Below, piece by piece: positions 13,601 to 19,135 of a DNA stretch of 19,135 nucleotides. Location: NCBI GenBank assembly GCA_019424645.1, contig JAHYZB010000083.1:5036-24170 (forward strand), given 5' to 3'. The notes beneath the pieces were generated by a model. That model was not told where the DNA came from, made no database searches, and worked only from the letters and a program-made list of their open reading frames with translations. The stretch comes from Oxalobacter formigenes. GTDB lineage: Bacteria > Pseudomonadota > Gammaproteobacteria > Burkholderiales > Burkholderiaceae_D. Each line of letters starts with the position of its first letter. Position 1 is the first letter of the stretch. The position numbers and the translations under genes were made by a program.

Positions 13601-13643
13601 ACACAGCCTTCTGTTATTTTCCTGAGCGATTGGAAAGAACGAA

Positions 13644-13673
13644 ATTATAGACGTTTCAATAACTTGTCGTCAA
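13644..13673 (-). promoter_or_regulatory. rplM-rpsI promoter
   Basis: On the minus strand TTGACG (13668-13673) is followed after 18 bases by a perfect TATAAT (13644-13649). Start would be near 13637, leaving a leader of about 100 bases. Confidence 0.82.
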
Positions 13674-13683
13674 TTAAGTATGG

Positions 13684-13711
13684 AAAAAACGACGCATTTC
13701 AGCGTCATTTT
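13684..13711 (-). terminator. Orphan intrinsic terminator facing the rplM promoter
   Basis: On the minus strand AAAATGACGC, loop TGAAAT, and GCGTCGTTTT form a 10-bp stem with one G-U pair, running into six T. It ends 11 bases before the rplM -35 box. The nearest upstream gene on the right, the LysE-type gene, is on the plus strand, so it terminates no adjacent minus-strand gene. On the plus strand the stem has an A-C mismatch and only four T. Confidence 0.65.
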
Positions 13712-13748
13712 CAATAAGGGGGGGACGGTAATGACCAAAAACGATTTT

Positions 13749-13793
13749 AATGGGTGCGCCGATGGGGTATTCTTTCCATTCCGGTAACCCATT
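13749..13793 (+). promoter_or_regulatory. Structured leader hairpin before the LysE-family gene
   Basis: AATGGGT (13749-13755) pairs perfectly with ACCCATT (13787-13793). Inside, CCG pairs with CGG (13759-13761/13782-13784) and ATGG with CCAT (13762-13765/13776-13779), around a 10-base loop. This gives about 14 pairs in three helices, separated by small internal loops, ending 12 bases before the ATG at 13806. It matches no riboswitch class that I recognise. Confidence 0.4.
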
Positions 13794-13805
13794 TTCAAAT
13801 TTACC

Positions 13806-14432
13806 ATGATTCCTCTGGATGTTCTGGGAACTTATTTTATTGCCTGCCTGATTCTTGCCATCGCTCCCGGCCCCGACAATATTTTCGTTTTGACGCAGTC
13901 GGCGCTACAGGGGAGAAAAGCCGGCATTCTTGTCGTACTGGGACTGTGCACAGGGCTGTTGTTTCATACGACTGCCGTTGCACTCGGCGTGGCGGTTATT
14001 TTCAAAACGTCGGAGATTGCATTTACTATGCTGAAAGTGGCGGGCGCGCTTTACCTGATTTATCTGGCATGGGGCGCTTTCCGGAGTGGCACGACCCGGA
14101 TTGAGGGGAACAGCGGATCTGTCATGCAAGGCGGGCAGTTATACCGGCGCGGTATTTTCATGAATATCACCAATCCCAAGGTCAGCATTTTCTTTCTGGC
14201 ATTCCTTCCCCAGTTCGCCAATCCGGCACGGGGTTCCATCACGATCCAGATGCTGATCCTCGGCGCCGTTTTTATTCTCTCGGCCATTCTGGTTTTCGGT
14301 GCCATCGCGCTGGCCGCCGGTTCTCTGGGAGAATGGCTCAGCCGTTCACAGCGTATCCAGCGCTGGATCAACCGATTGGCGGGAACGGTTTTTATCGGTC
14401 TGGCGATCAAATTGCTGTTGACGGAACGTTAA
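13806..14432 (+). CDS. LysE/RhtB family amino acid exporter
   Basis: Inner-membrane protein of 208 residues with about six hydrophobic segments (near 7-30, 40-62, 66-92, 110-135, 145-172, 188-206). It carries the family motif AIAPGPDNIFVLTQSALQGRK near 18-38, followed by GLCTGLLFHTTAVALGVAV, and the second conserved block GIFMNITNPKVSIFFLAFLPQF. Members export amino acids such as lysine, threonine or homoserine; the substrate here cannot be read from sequence. No purine-rich ribosome-binding site precedes the ATG; a folded leader does. It stands alone on the plus strand between rplM and the ZIP gene and converges with the latter across 23 bases. Confidence 0.9.
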   Translation: MIPLDVLGTYFIACLILAIAPGPDNIFVLTQSALQGRKAGILVVLGLCTGLLFHTTAVALGVAVIFKTSEIAFTMLKVAGALYLIYLAWGAFRSGTTRIEGNSGSVMQGGQLYRRGIFMNITNPKVSIFFLAFLPQFANPARGSITIQMLILGAVFILSAILVFGAIALAAGSLGEWLSRSQRIQRWINRLAGTVFIGLAIKLLLTER

Positions 14433-14455
14433 TCCATTTTTCCGTTTCACTGCAT

Positions 14456-15244
14456 TCAGTGTGAGTGGGAATGCAGGCTGTGCGTGATCAGGAAAATGAT
14501 ACCGATCCCGAGGGCGATGAGAATGATCTGGGGTATGGTTTGACGAATCGTGCTGCGTCGCTGCATTTGGGGGATCAAATCGCTCAGGGCGATATAGATG
14601 AAACCGGCTGAAGCCAGTGTCAAAACATACGGGATCAGGTTTTGGGCGCGCTCCAGCGTATAGTAGCCGATCAACGCACCTGTCATGGAGGTAACCGTAT
14701 TGCTCATGCTGTAGAGCAGGGCACGCTTTCGGGTGAAACCGGCATTCAAAAGAACGATGAAATCGCCGACCTGCTGGGGAATTTCATGAGCGAGAATCGC
14801 CAGCGCCGTGATCAGGCCGAGGTAAAAATTGGTCAGGAAAGCGGCGGCGATCAGGATGCCGTCCGTGATGCAATGAAATCCGTGTCCGACCAGAATCATC
14901 CATCCGGAATGACCCGCTTCGTGTTTGTCGAAGCCTTCTTCATGATGGTGTCCGTCGCCTTCGTGGTGGTGTGAATGGCGCAGGATGGCGAATTTTTCCA
15001 GCAAAAAGAAAGCGAGCAAGCCGATCAGGAGGGTAATAAACAGCCGATCTGGTTCGACATGCATTTCAAACGCTTCGGGCAAGGCATGCAATAGTGCCGT
15101 GGATAACATCATACCGACCGACAGACTGATCATCAGTTCGATCATTCTCGCCAGTATCGAAAACGACAGCAGAGCTGCCAGTGTAATACTTGTCGCACCA
15201 ATGGCAAATATGGCAAGTAGTGCGTAAATGAGTGCGGAGTCCAT
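14456..15244 (-). CDS. ZIP family divalent metal transporter
   Basis: Membrane protein of 262 residues with about eight hydrophobic segments, likely importing zinc or a similar divalent metal. Metal-site motifs are HALPEAFE (53-60), HGFHCITDGILIAAAF (121-136, with H124 and D128) and HEIPQQVGDFIVLL (153-166). A His/Asp/Glu-rich loop at 90-112 (RHSHHHEGDGHHHEEG) is the usual cytosolic metal-sensing or buffering loop of ZIPs, and the C-terminus has a further HSLHSHSH tail. I chose ATG at 15244, since AGGAG is 6 bases upstream; a TTG two codons earlier abuts that site. The substrate and regulator are not evident. I saw no clear Zur-like palindrome upstream. Confidence 0.92.
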   Translation of the reverse strand: MDSALIYALLAIFAIGATSITLAALLSFSILARMIELMISLSVGMMLSTALLHALPEAFEMHVEPDRLFITLLIGLLAFFLLEKFAILRHSHHHEGDGHHHEEGFDKHEAGHSGWMILVGHGFHCITDGILIAAAFLTNFYLGLITALAILAHEIPQQVGDFIVLLNAGFTRKRALLYSMSNTVTSMTGALIGYYTLERAQNLIPYVLTLASAGFIYIALSDLIPQMQRRSTIRQTIPQIILIALGIGIIFLITHSLHSHSH

Positions 15245-15333
15245 ATTCAACTCCTTTCTTATGGCTTTTAACCGGAAAATTCAAAAAGATCCGGGAGCTG
15301 TTGGGGTTGGAACAGGTCCCGAATCCAATACTG

Positions 15334-15351
15334 TATCGGAGCTTACCGATA
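15334..15351. promoter_or_regulatory. Short hairpin between the M48 and ZIP genes
   Basis: TATCGG, loop AGCTTA, CCGATA form a perfect 6-bp stem 3 bases after the M48 stop codon. No T-tract follows on either strand, so it is not a normal intrinsic terminator. It may protect the 3' end of the message or mean nothing. Confidence 0.3.
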
Positions 15352-15354
15352 ATC

Positions 15355-16455
15355 TTATCTGACAGCGAGTGCCTTGCGCCGTTTGTCGATCTCTTTGATG
15401 CGGGTAACGGACTGTGGCAACGCGTCCATTCTGGCCGAAGTCGACGGATGCTGTGCCGTGTAATTCCTCATGTTGGTTCCGGGGAAGCGGTAAGCCAGCC
15501 GTTTCCAGAAACGGGGCGCATCGTCGATTTCATAATTTGCGCGCAATGCCATCGCCAGACTCAGGGTATCCGCATCGATGTCGAATTTTTTGGACATCGG
15601 TTTGATGCTCGACGCGTTGATGGAGGGCTTCTGGTTCGCGTTGGTGTGAATCAGGTTATCGATCAGGGCCGATGCGGCGCGGGTATTGTTCAGCGATTTG
15701 GCATGGTCCAGAACGTTATGGGCCATTTCCTTGGCAATGACGTAAGCCAGCTCCTGATCGGTTTTCGTAAACAGCATCATGCCCTGGGTGATCAGAATAC
15801 GGCTACCATCGGAATAGGCGTTGACGTTGCTGGCATGACCCAGTTCAATACGGAAACCGCAGGAGGGTGTCAGCGGTACGACGACATTGTGTCTGGCCTT
15901 GTTTCTCAGTACGGTAAGCCGGACCGGCTTGTTTTTCGAAACGATGGAAGACAGCATCGCCACCGTATCCCGTTCGGCGTTGACACCGGTCGGAACGTTA
16001 TGGTTGTCGATTTTCAGCAACTGGTCGCCCGGGCGTAATCCGGCTGCTGCTGCGCCACTGCCTTCAATGACGTTCATGACCTGGAGGCGCTCACCCAGAC
16101 CGTAGGTTTCCGTGGCCATGCTGGCCAAAGCCGGAGAATAGGAATATTTGTTGGCAACGGAAAAGCCGAGAAGATTGCGCAGCTGTTTGCGGCACAGGTC
16201 GGCATTGCTGATCAGGAGCTTTCCGCCGACCTTGTCGAGCCGGTCTTGCATGGCGACGATCTGTTCGAGTTTCTTGACGCCGGTCGTTTCGATTGTCGGT
16301 TCAGCTTCCTCACCGTACCAGCTCGAATCCGTCGCACAGGCAGAGAGGACGGCGACACAGCAAACACAGGCAATTTTAGGGAGCAGCCTTTTTTCCCCGA
16401 TGAATTTCTTTAGCGATTTCAAACGTTTCAACATGCTATTTGAACCCTCATTCAT
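15355..16455 (-). CDS. Lipoprotein with PDZ and M48 peptidase-like domain, zinc site degenerate
   Basis: Protein of 366 residues. The N-terminus has basic residues, a hydrophobic stretch and the lipobox VLSAC with C40, so it is probably a lipoprotein. A PDZ-like domain covers about 115-195 (LGERLQVMNVIEGSGAAAAG, LRPGDQLLKIDN). The M48 part follows: NVNAYSDGSRILITQGMMLF (211-230), then AKEMAHNVLDH (241-251), FDIDADTLSL (291-300) and HPSTSARMDAL (336-346). M48 enzymes need HExxH plus a Glu; here the first His is K242, H246 is kept, and the expected Glu position is D292. It may be an inactive or altered protease. The ATG at 16455 shares one base with the dut stop (TAATG). M8 at 16434, with AGGG upstream, is an alternative start. 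Confidence 0.85.
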   Translation of the reverse strand: MNEGSNSMLKRLKSLKKFIGEKRLLPKIACVCCVAVLSACATDSSWYGEEAEPTIETTGVKKLEQIVAMQDRLDKVGGKLLISNADLCRKQLRNLLGFSVANKYSYSPALASMATETYGLGERLQVMNVIEGSGAAAAGLRPGDQLLKIDNHNVPTGVNAERDTVAMLSSIVSKNKPVRLTVLRNKARHNVVVPLTPSCGFRIELGHASNVNAYSDGSRILITQGMMLFTKTDQELAYVIAKEMAHNVLDHAKSLNNTRAASALIDNLIHTNANQKPSINASSIKPMSKKFDIDADTLSLAMALRANYEIDDAPRFWKRLAYRFPGTNMRNYTAQHPSTSARMDALPQSVTRIKEIDKRRKALAVR

Positions 16456-16904
16456 TATTTTTTTCCAGTACTGCCGAATCCGCCAGCGCCACGGTCGCTT
16501 TCTTCAAATTCCCCGACGACGTTGAAGCCGACCTGAAGAACAGGAACGATCACCAGCTGGGCGAGCCGTTCCATCGGATTCAGAGTGAATGTTTCCGTTC
16601 CCCGATTCCAGGTGGACACCATCAGTTGTCCCTGATAATCGGAATCGATCAGTCCGACCAGATTGCCGAGCACAATGCCATGTTTGTGGCCGAGGCCGCT
16701 CCTTGGCAGAATCAGTGCGGCATAGCCCGGATCGGCGATGTGTATGGCAAGCCCGGTCGGGATCAGTTTCGTTTCACCCGGCATGATTTCCATCGGTTCG
16801 TCGATGCAGGCCCTTAAATCCAGTCCGGCACTTCCACTGGTGGCATATGAGGGTAAATACTCCCCCATTCTGGCGTCCAGTATTTTGATATCTATCGTTT
16901 TCAT
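16455..16904 (-). CDS. dut: Deoxyuridine 5'-triphosphate nucleotidohydrolase (dUTPase)
   Basis: Trimeric dUTPase of 149 residues that hydrolyses dUTP to dUMP, keeping uracil out of DNA and feeding dTMP synthesis. All five motifs are present in order: AGLDLRA, PRSGLGHKHG, GLIDSDYQG, ERLAQLVIVP and RGAGGFGSTG. It lies 10 bases after coaBC, the usual neighbour in many Proteobacteria, and its stop overlaps the next start by one base. Confidence 0.98.
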   Translation of the reverse strand: MKTIDIKILDARMGEYLPSYATSGSAGLDLRACIDEPMEIMPGETKLIPTGLAIHIADPGYAALILPRSGLGHKHGIVLGNLVGLIDSDYQGQLMVSTWNRGTETFTLNPMERLAQLVIVPVLQVGFNVVGEFEESDRGAGGFGSTGKK

Positions 16905-16914
16905 GATTACTTCT

Positions 16915-18105
16915 TTAAATTCGTTTTGCGATCTGTTCGATCAACTGGTGTGCCAGAAGCTGTTTGCTGCCGTGCGGCAATTCCAGCGTTCCGGTGTCGT
17001 CGAACAGAATGAGTGTGTTGTCGTCCTTGCCGAAGGTTTCGTGGCCGATGTTGCCGACCAGAAGCGGAATACCCTTTTTCCTGCGTTTTTCTTCCGCATG
17101 TTGCCTCAGTTTTTCCGATTCGGCGGCAAAGCCGACGCAATATGGAGGATCAGGCAATGCTGCAATGGAAGCCAGAATATCCGGATTTTCGGTAAATTCC
17201 AGTGTGGGGGCATCGCCGTTTTTGTTTTTCTTGATTTTCTGGTCGCTGGCATTGGCAACGCGCCAGTCGGCGACAGCGGCGACAGAAATGAAAATGTCCT
17301 GATGGCTGATATGCGACATGACGGCGTCGCGCATTTCAATCGCGGTCATGACGTCGACACGATTGACGTTGTATGGCGTATCCAGAGCGGTCGGGCCGGA
17401 AATCAGGGTAACGGACGCACCCGCTTCACGGGCGGCACGCGCAATGGCGTATCCCATTTTGCCGGAAGAGCGGTTTGTGATGCCGCGAACCGGATCGATC
17501 GGTTCGAACGTCGGACCAGCCGTAATCAGGACTCGCCTGTTTTGCAAAATTTTTGGCTGTAATGCGGCGATCACTTCCTCAAGCATCTGAGCCGGTTCGA
17601 GCATGCGGCCGTCTCCGATTTCACCGCAGGCCTGAAATCCGGAAGCAGGGCCCATAACAAGAGCACCATCTTCTTTTATCTGGTTGAGGTTTCTCTGTGT
17701 CGCCGGTTTTTTCCACATTTCCGCATTCATGGCCGGTGCGACGATGAACGGAATGTGCGCAGGCCGTGCGAGGCACAGGGTCGACAAGAGGTCGTCACCC
17801 AGTCCATTGGCCAGCTTGCTCATGAAATTGGCGGTACAGGGGGCGATAACAACCGCATCCACCTGACGGCTCAGATCGATATGCGGCATCTTGTTGTCAG
17901 GCTGGTCATCCCACTGGTTTGAATAGACAGTATGGCCGGTCAATGCCTGCATCGTGAGGGGAGTGATGAATTCTTTTGCCCCATCGGTCATGATGACCTG
18001 AACGGATGCGCCTTCCTTTATCATGGCGCGGGCAAATTCAGCCGATTTGTAACAGGCGATGCCGCCGGTTAACCCGAGTAATATTTTTTTTCCTGACAAG
18101 TCCAT
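16915..18105 (-). CDS. coaBC: Bifunctional phosphopantothenoylcysteine decarboxylase/phosphopantothenate-cysteine ligase
   Basis: Fused coenzyme A enzyme of 396 residues: CoaB joins cysteine to 4'-phosphopantothenate using CTP, and CoaC decarboxylates the product. The flavodoxin-like CoaC domain covers 1 to about 185, with TGGIACYK (13-20), catalytic H75 (PHIDLS), PAMN (124-127) and C160 in GFQACGEIGDGRM. The CoaB domain starts near RVLITAGPTFEPIDPVRGITN and includes SSGKMGYAIARAA, DQKIKKNKNG and VGFAAES. GGAG precedes the ATG at 18105. It lies 39 bases after lspA and 10 before dut. Confidence 0.97.
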   Translation of the reverse strand: MDLSGKKILLGLTGGIACYKSAEFARAMIKEGASVQVIMTDGAKEFITPLTMQALTGHTVYSNQWDDQPDNKMPHIDLSRQVDAVVIAPCTANFMSKLANGLGDDLLSTLCLARPAHIPFIVAPAMNAEMWKKPATQRNLNQIKEDGALVMGPASGFQACGEIGDGRMLEPAQMLEEVIAALQPKILQNRRVLITAGPTFEPIDPVRGITNRSSGKMGYAIARAAREAGASVTLISGPTALDTPYNVNRVDVMTAIEMRDAVMSHISHQDIFISVAAVADWRVANASDQKIKKNKNGDAPTLEFTENPDILASIAALPDPPYCVGFAAESEKLRQHAEEKRRKKGIPLLVGNIGHETFGKDDNTLILFDDTGTLELPHGSKQLLAHQLIEQIAKRI

Positions 18106-18144
18106 AATTTCTCCGCAATCCTGACTTTCAGATGAATGTGATGT

Positions 18145-18660
18145 CTATTTTTTGCTGACGCGTTTCAGTTCGTCGATGACGAACAGAACGGCGCCAATGC
18201 AAATGGCACTGTCGGCAATATTGAACGTCGGCCAGTGCCAGCCATTGGCATAAACGTCCAGAAAATCGATAACATGCCCGTACAATGAACGGTCTATCAG
18301 GTTACCGACAGCGCCACTCAGTATGAGGGCAAGCGCCAGACAGAACAACCTTTCCTGCGAGTGTTTTTTCAGCAGGTAAACGATAAAAACAATAGCGACA
18401 ATGCTGATCGCTGTAAAGAAATAACGTTGCCAGCCAGCCTGTGTCGCCAGAAAACTGAAGGCAGCGCCTTCGTTATAGACAAGGGTCAGATTAAAAAAAG
18501 GCGTTACCCTGATGGCCTGTCCATAACTCAGGACATGCGTGATCCATATCTTGGTGAACTGATCCAGCAGGACAAGGATGACGGCAATGCCCAGCCAGGG
18601 GACGATACTGGTATTGCTCGATTTGAAAACGGGTTTTCTTGTTGCCATATAAACAGTCAT
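18145..18660 (-). CDS. lspA: Lipoprotein signal peptidase (signal peptidase II)
   Basis: Inner-membrane aspartyl protease of 171 residues that removes the signal peptide of prolipoproteins at the lipobox cysteine. It has four hydrophobic segments (near 19-36, 60-72, 82-97, 106-121 and 150-164 in total) and the catalytic aspartates D123 (GNLIDRSLYGHVIDF) and D150 (FNIADSAICIG). GGAGG lies 5 bases before the ATG at 18660, so I chose this start over M5 at 18648. That ribosome-binding site is inside a perfect 9-bp hairpin. The lipoprotein encoded at 15355-16455 is one likely substrate. It sits between ileS and coaBC, as in many Proteobacteria. Confidence 0.97.
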   Translation of the reverse strand: MTVYMATRKPVFKSSNTSIVPWLGIAVILVLLDQFTKIWITHVLSYGQAIRVTPFFNLTLVYNEGAAFSFLATQAGWQRYFFTAISIVAIVFIVYLLKKHSQERLFCLALALILSGAVGNLIDRSLYGHVIDFLDVYANGWHWPTFNIADSAICIGAVLFVIDELKRVSKK

Positions 18661-18663
18661 AAA

Positions 18664-18693
18664 TGCCTCCGGAAGCTATTGCAACCGGAGGCA
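18664..18693 (-). promoter_or_regulatory. Hairpin that encloses the lspA ribosome-binding site
   Basis: On the minus strand TGCCTCCGG, a 12-base loop, and CCGGAGGCA form a perfect 9-bp stem, mostly G-C. GGAGG of the lspA ribosome-binding site (18666-18670 on the plus strand) is wholly within the 3' arm. The hairpin begins 14 bases after the ileS stop. Only ATTT follows, so a terminator is unlikely. Confidence 0.75.
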
Positions 18694-18707
18694 AAACATT
18701 TTAAAAA

Positions 18708-19135
18708 TCAGACGAATTCGCGTTCTTCACCTTCGCCAAAGAGGTTGGCGGCGCAGCGGGCGCAAAGGTGTGGATGTTTTGAATCCGCACCGACATCGCC
18801 GCGATAGTGCCAGCAGCGGTCACATTTTTCATATGTGGATGGTTTGACGCTGATGGATTCGTCTTTTTCATCCGCCACTTCAACAACGTCGGCTTTCGAC
18901 GTGATCATCAAAAATTTCAGATCGTCGTCAAGGCTCTTCAACAGGTTGTATTTGTCCCCGCTGGCGCGGATTTCGATTTCAGCCTGAAGGGATGAACCGA
19001 TTTTTCCGGAAATACGAACTTCTTCCAGTTCTTTCATCACGTCAGCACGAATCGCTTTCAGCTTGCCATATTTGTCGAGCAGCGCTTTTTCGTCCTTGAT
19101 TTCAGGCAGAGAATAGGACGTTAAGGTGAAAAGTG
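18708..19135 (-). CDS. ileS: Isoleucyl-tRNA synthetase, C-terminal end only
   Basis: The last 141 residues of a class I synthetase that charges tRNA-Ile; the catalytic core lies beyond the window edge. The visible part runs from LTSYSLPEIKDEKALLDKYG through KELEEVRISGKIGSSLQAEI, typical of the region after the anticodon-binding domain, to the C-terminal zinc knuckle KCDRCWHYRGDVGADS, then HLCARCAANL. The knuckle cysteines (CxxC twice) are intact. The first gene of the visible ileS-lspA-coaBC-dut row. Confidence 0.96.
   Translation of the reverse strand, partial: LFTLTSYSLPEIKDEKALLDKYGKLKAIRADVMKELEEVRISGKIGSSLQAEIEIRASGDKYNLLKSLDDDLKFLMITSKADVVEVADEKDESISVKPSTYEKCDRCWHYRGDVGADSKHPHLCARCAANLFGEGEEREFV

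Noticed and set aside
13724..13805. yybP-ykoY or guanidine riboswitch before the LysE-family gene
   Set aside because: The G-rich stretch and hairpin lack the conserved bases of these classes as I remember them.
15261..15362. Plus-strand frame of 33 codons (opening MAFNRKIQKDPGAVGVG) in the gap between the ZIP and M48 genes
   Set aside because: It looks protein-like, but has no ribosome-binding site, overlaps the ZIP gene's own site region on the other strand, and I recognise no family.

Overview
The window looks like a piece of a betaproteobacterial chromosome, most likely Oxalobacteraceae. The gene order rplM-rpsI-argC-erpA, the ilvI-ilvH pair beside a small sigma factor with DUF3619 and DUF3106 partners, and the ileS-lspA-coaBC-dut row all fit Burkholderiales. 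Base composition, judged by eye, is near 50% GC, lower than most of that order, so a low-GC member such as Oxalobacter is my best guess. This is inference from gene order and protein sequence; no search was run. I see no mobile element, tRNA, rRNA or CRISPR array. Nearly all of the window is core genome.

Layout. 1-2081 (minus): ilvH (3' end cut by the window edge) and ilvI, the acetolactate synthase subunits. 2082-2519: a 438-bp divergent intergenic region with a perfect long palindrome and a candidate sigma-70 promoter. 2520-4093 (plus): a compact operon of an ECF-like sigma factor, a single-pass membrane protein (DUF3619) and a DUF3106 protein. 4142-4871 (minus): rnfH and ratA, divergent from smpB (4930-5379, plus). 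5404-10910 (minus): the complete iron-sulphur operon iscR-iscS-iscU-iscA-hscB-hscA-fdx-iscX, with a near-consensus IscR type 1 site over its promoter. 11082-13538 (minus): rplM-rpsI, argC and erpA, with clear intrinsic terminators after erpA and rpsI. 13806-14432 (plus): a LysE/RhtB-type exporter preceded by a structured leader. 14456-15244 (minus): a ZIP-family metal transporter. 15355-19135 (minus): ileS (C-terminal end only), lspA, coaBC, dut and a lipoprotein with an M48 peptidase fold whose zinc site looks degenerate.

How the genes work together. The isc operon, with erpA just upstream, supplies Fe-S assembly: IscS gives sulphur, IscU is the scaffold, HscA/HscB release the cluster, IscA and ErpA carry it, Fdx gives electrons, IscX adjusts IscS, and IscR shuts the operon down when clusters are plentiful. 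smpB-ratA-rnfH is a widely conserved neighbourhood. lspA sits downstream of ileS, and the lspA ribosome-binding site is inside a perfect 9-bp hairpin.

The items I find most worth a second look are the lspA hairpin, the M48 protein with Lys in place of the first zinc-binding His, the sigma/DUF3619/DUF3106 module, the leader RNAs before rplM and the LysE-family gene, and the palindrome before ilvI. No wholly new multi-gene system is evident.
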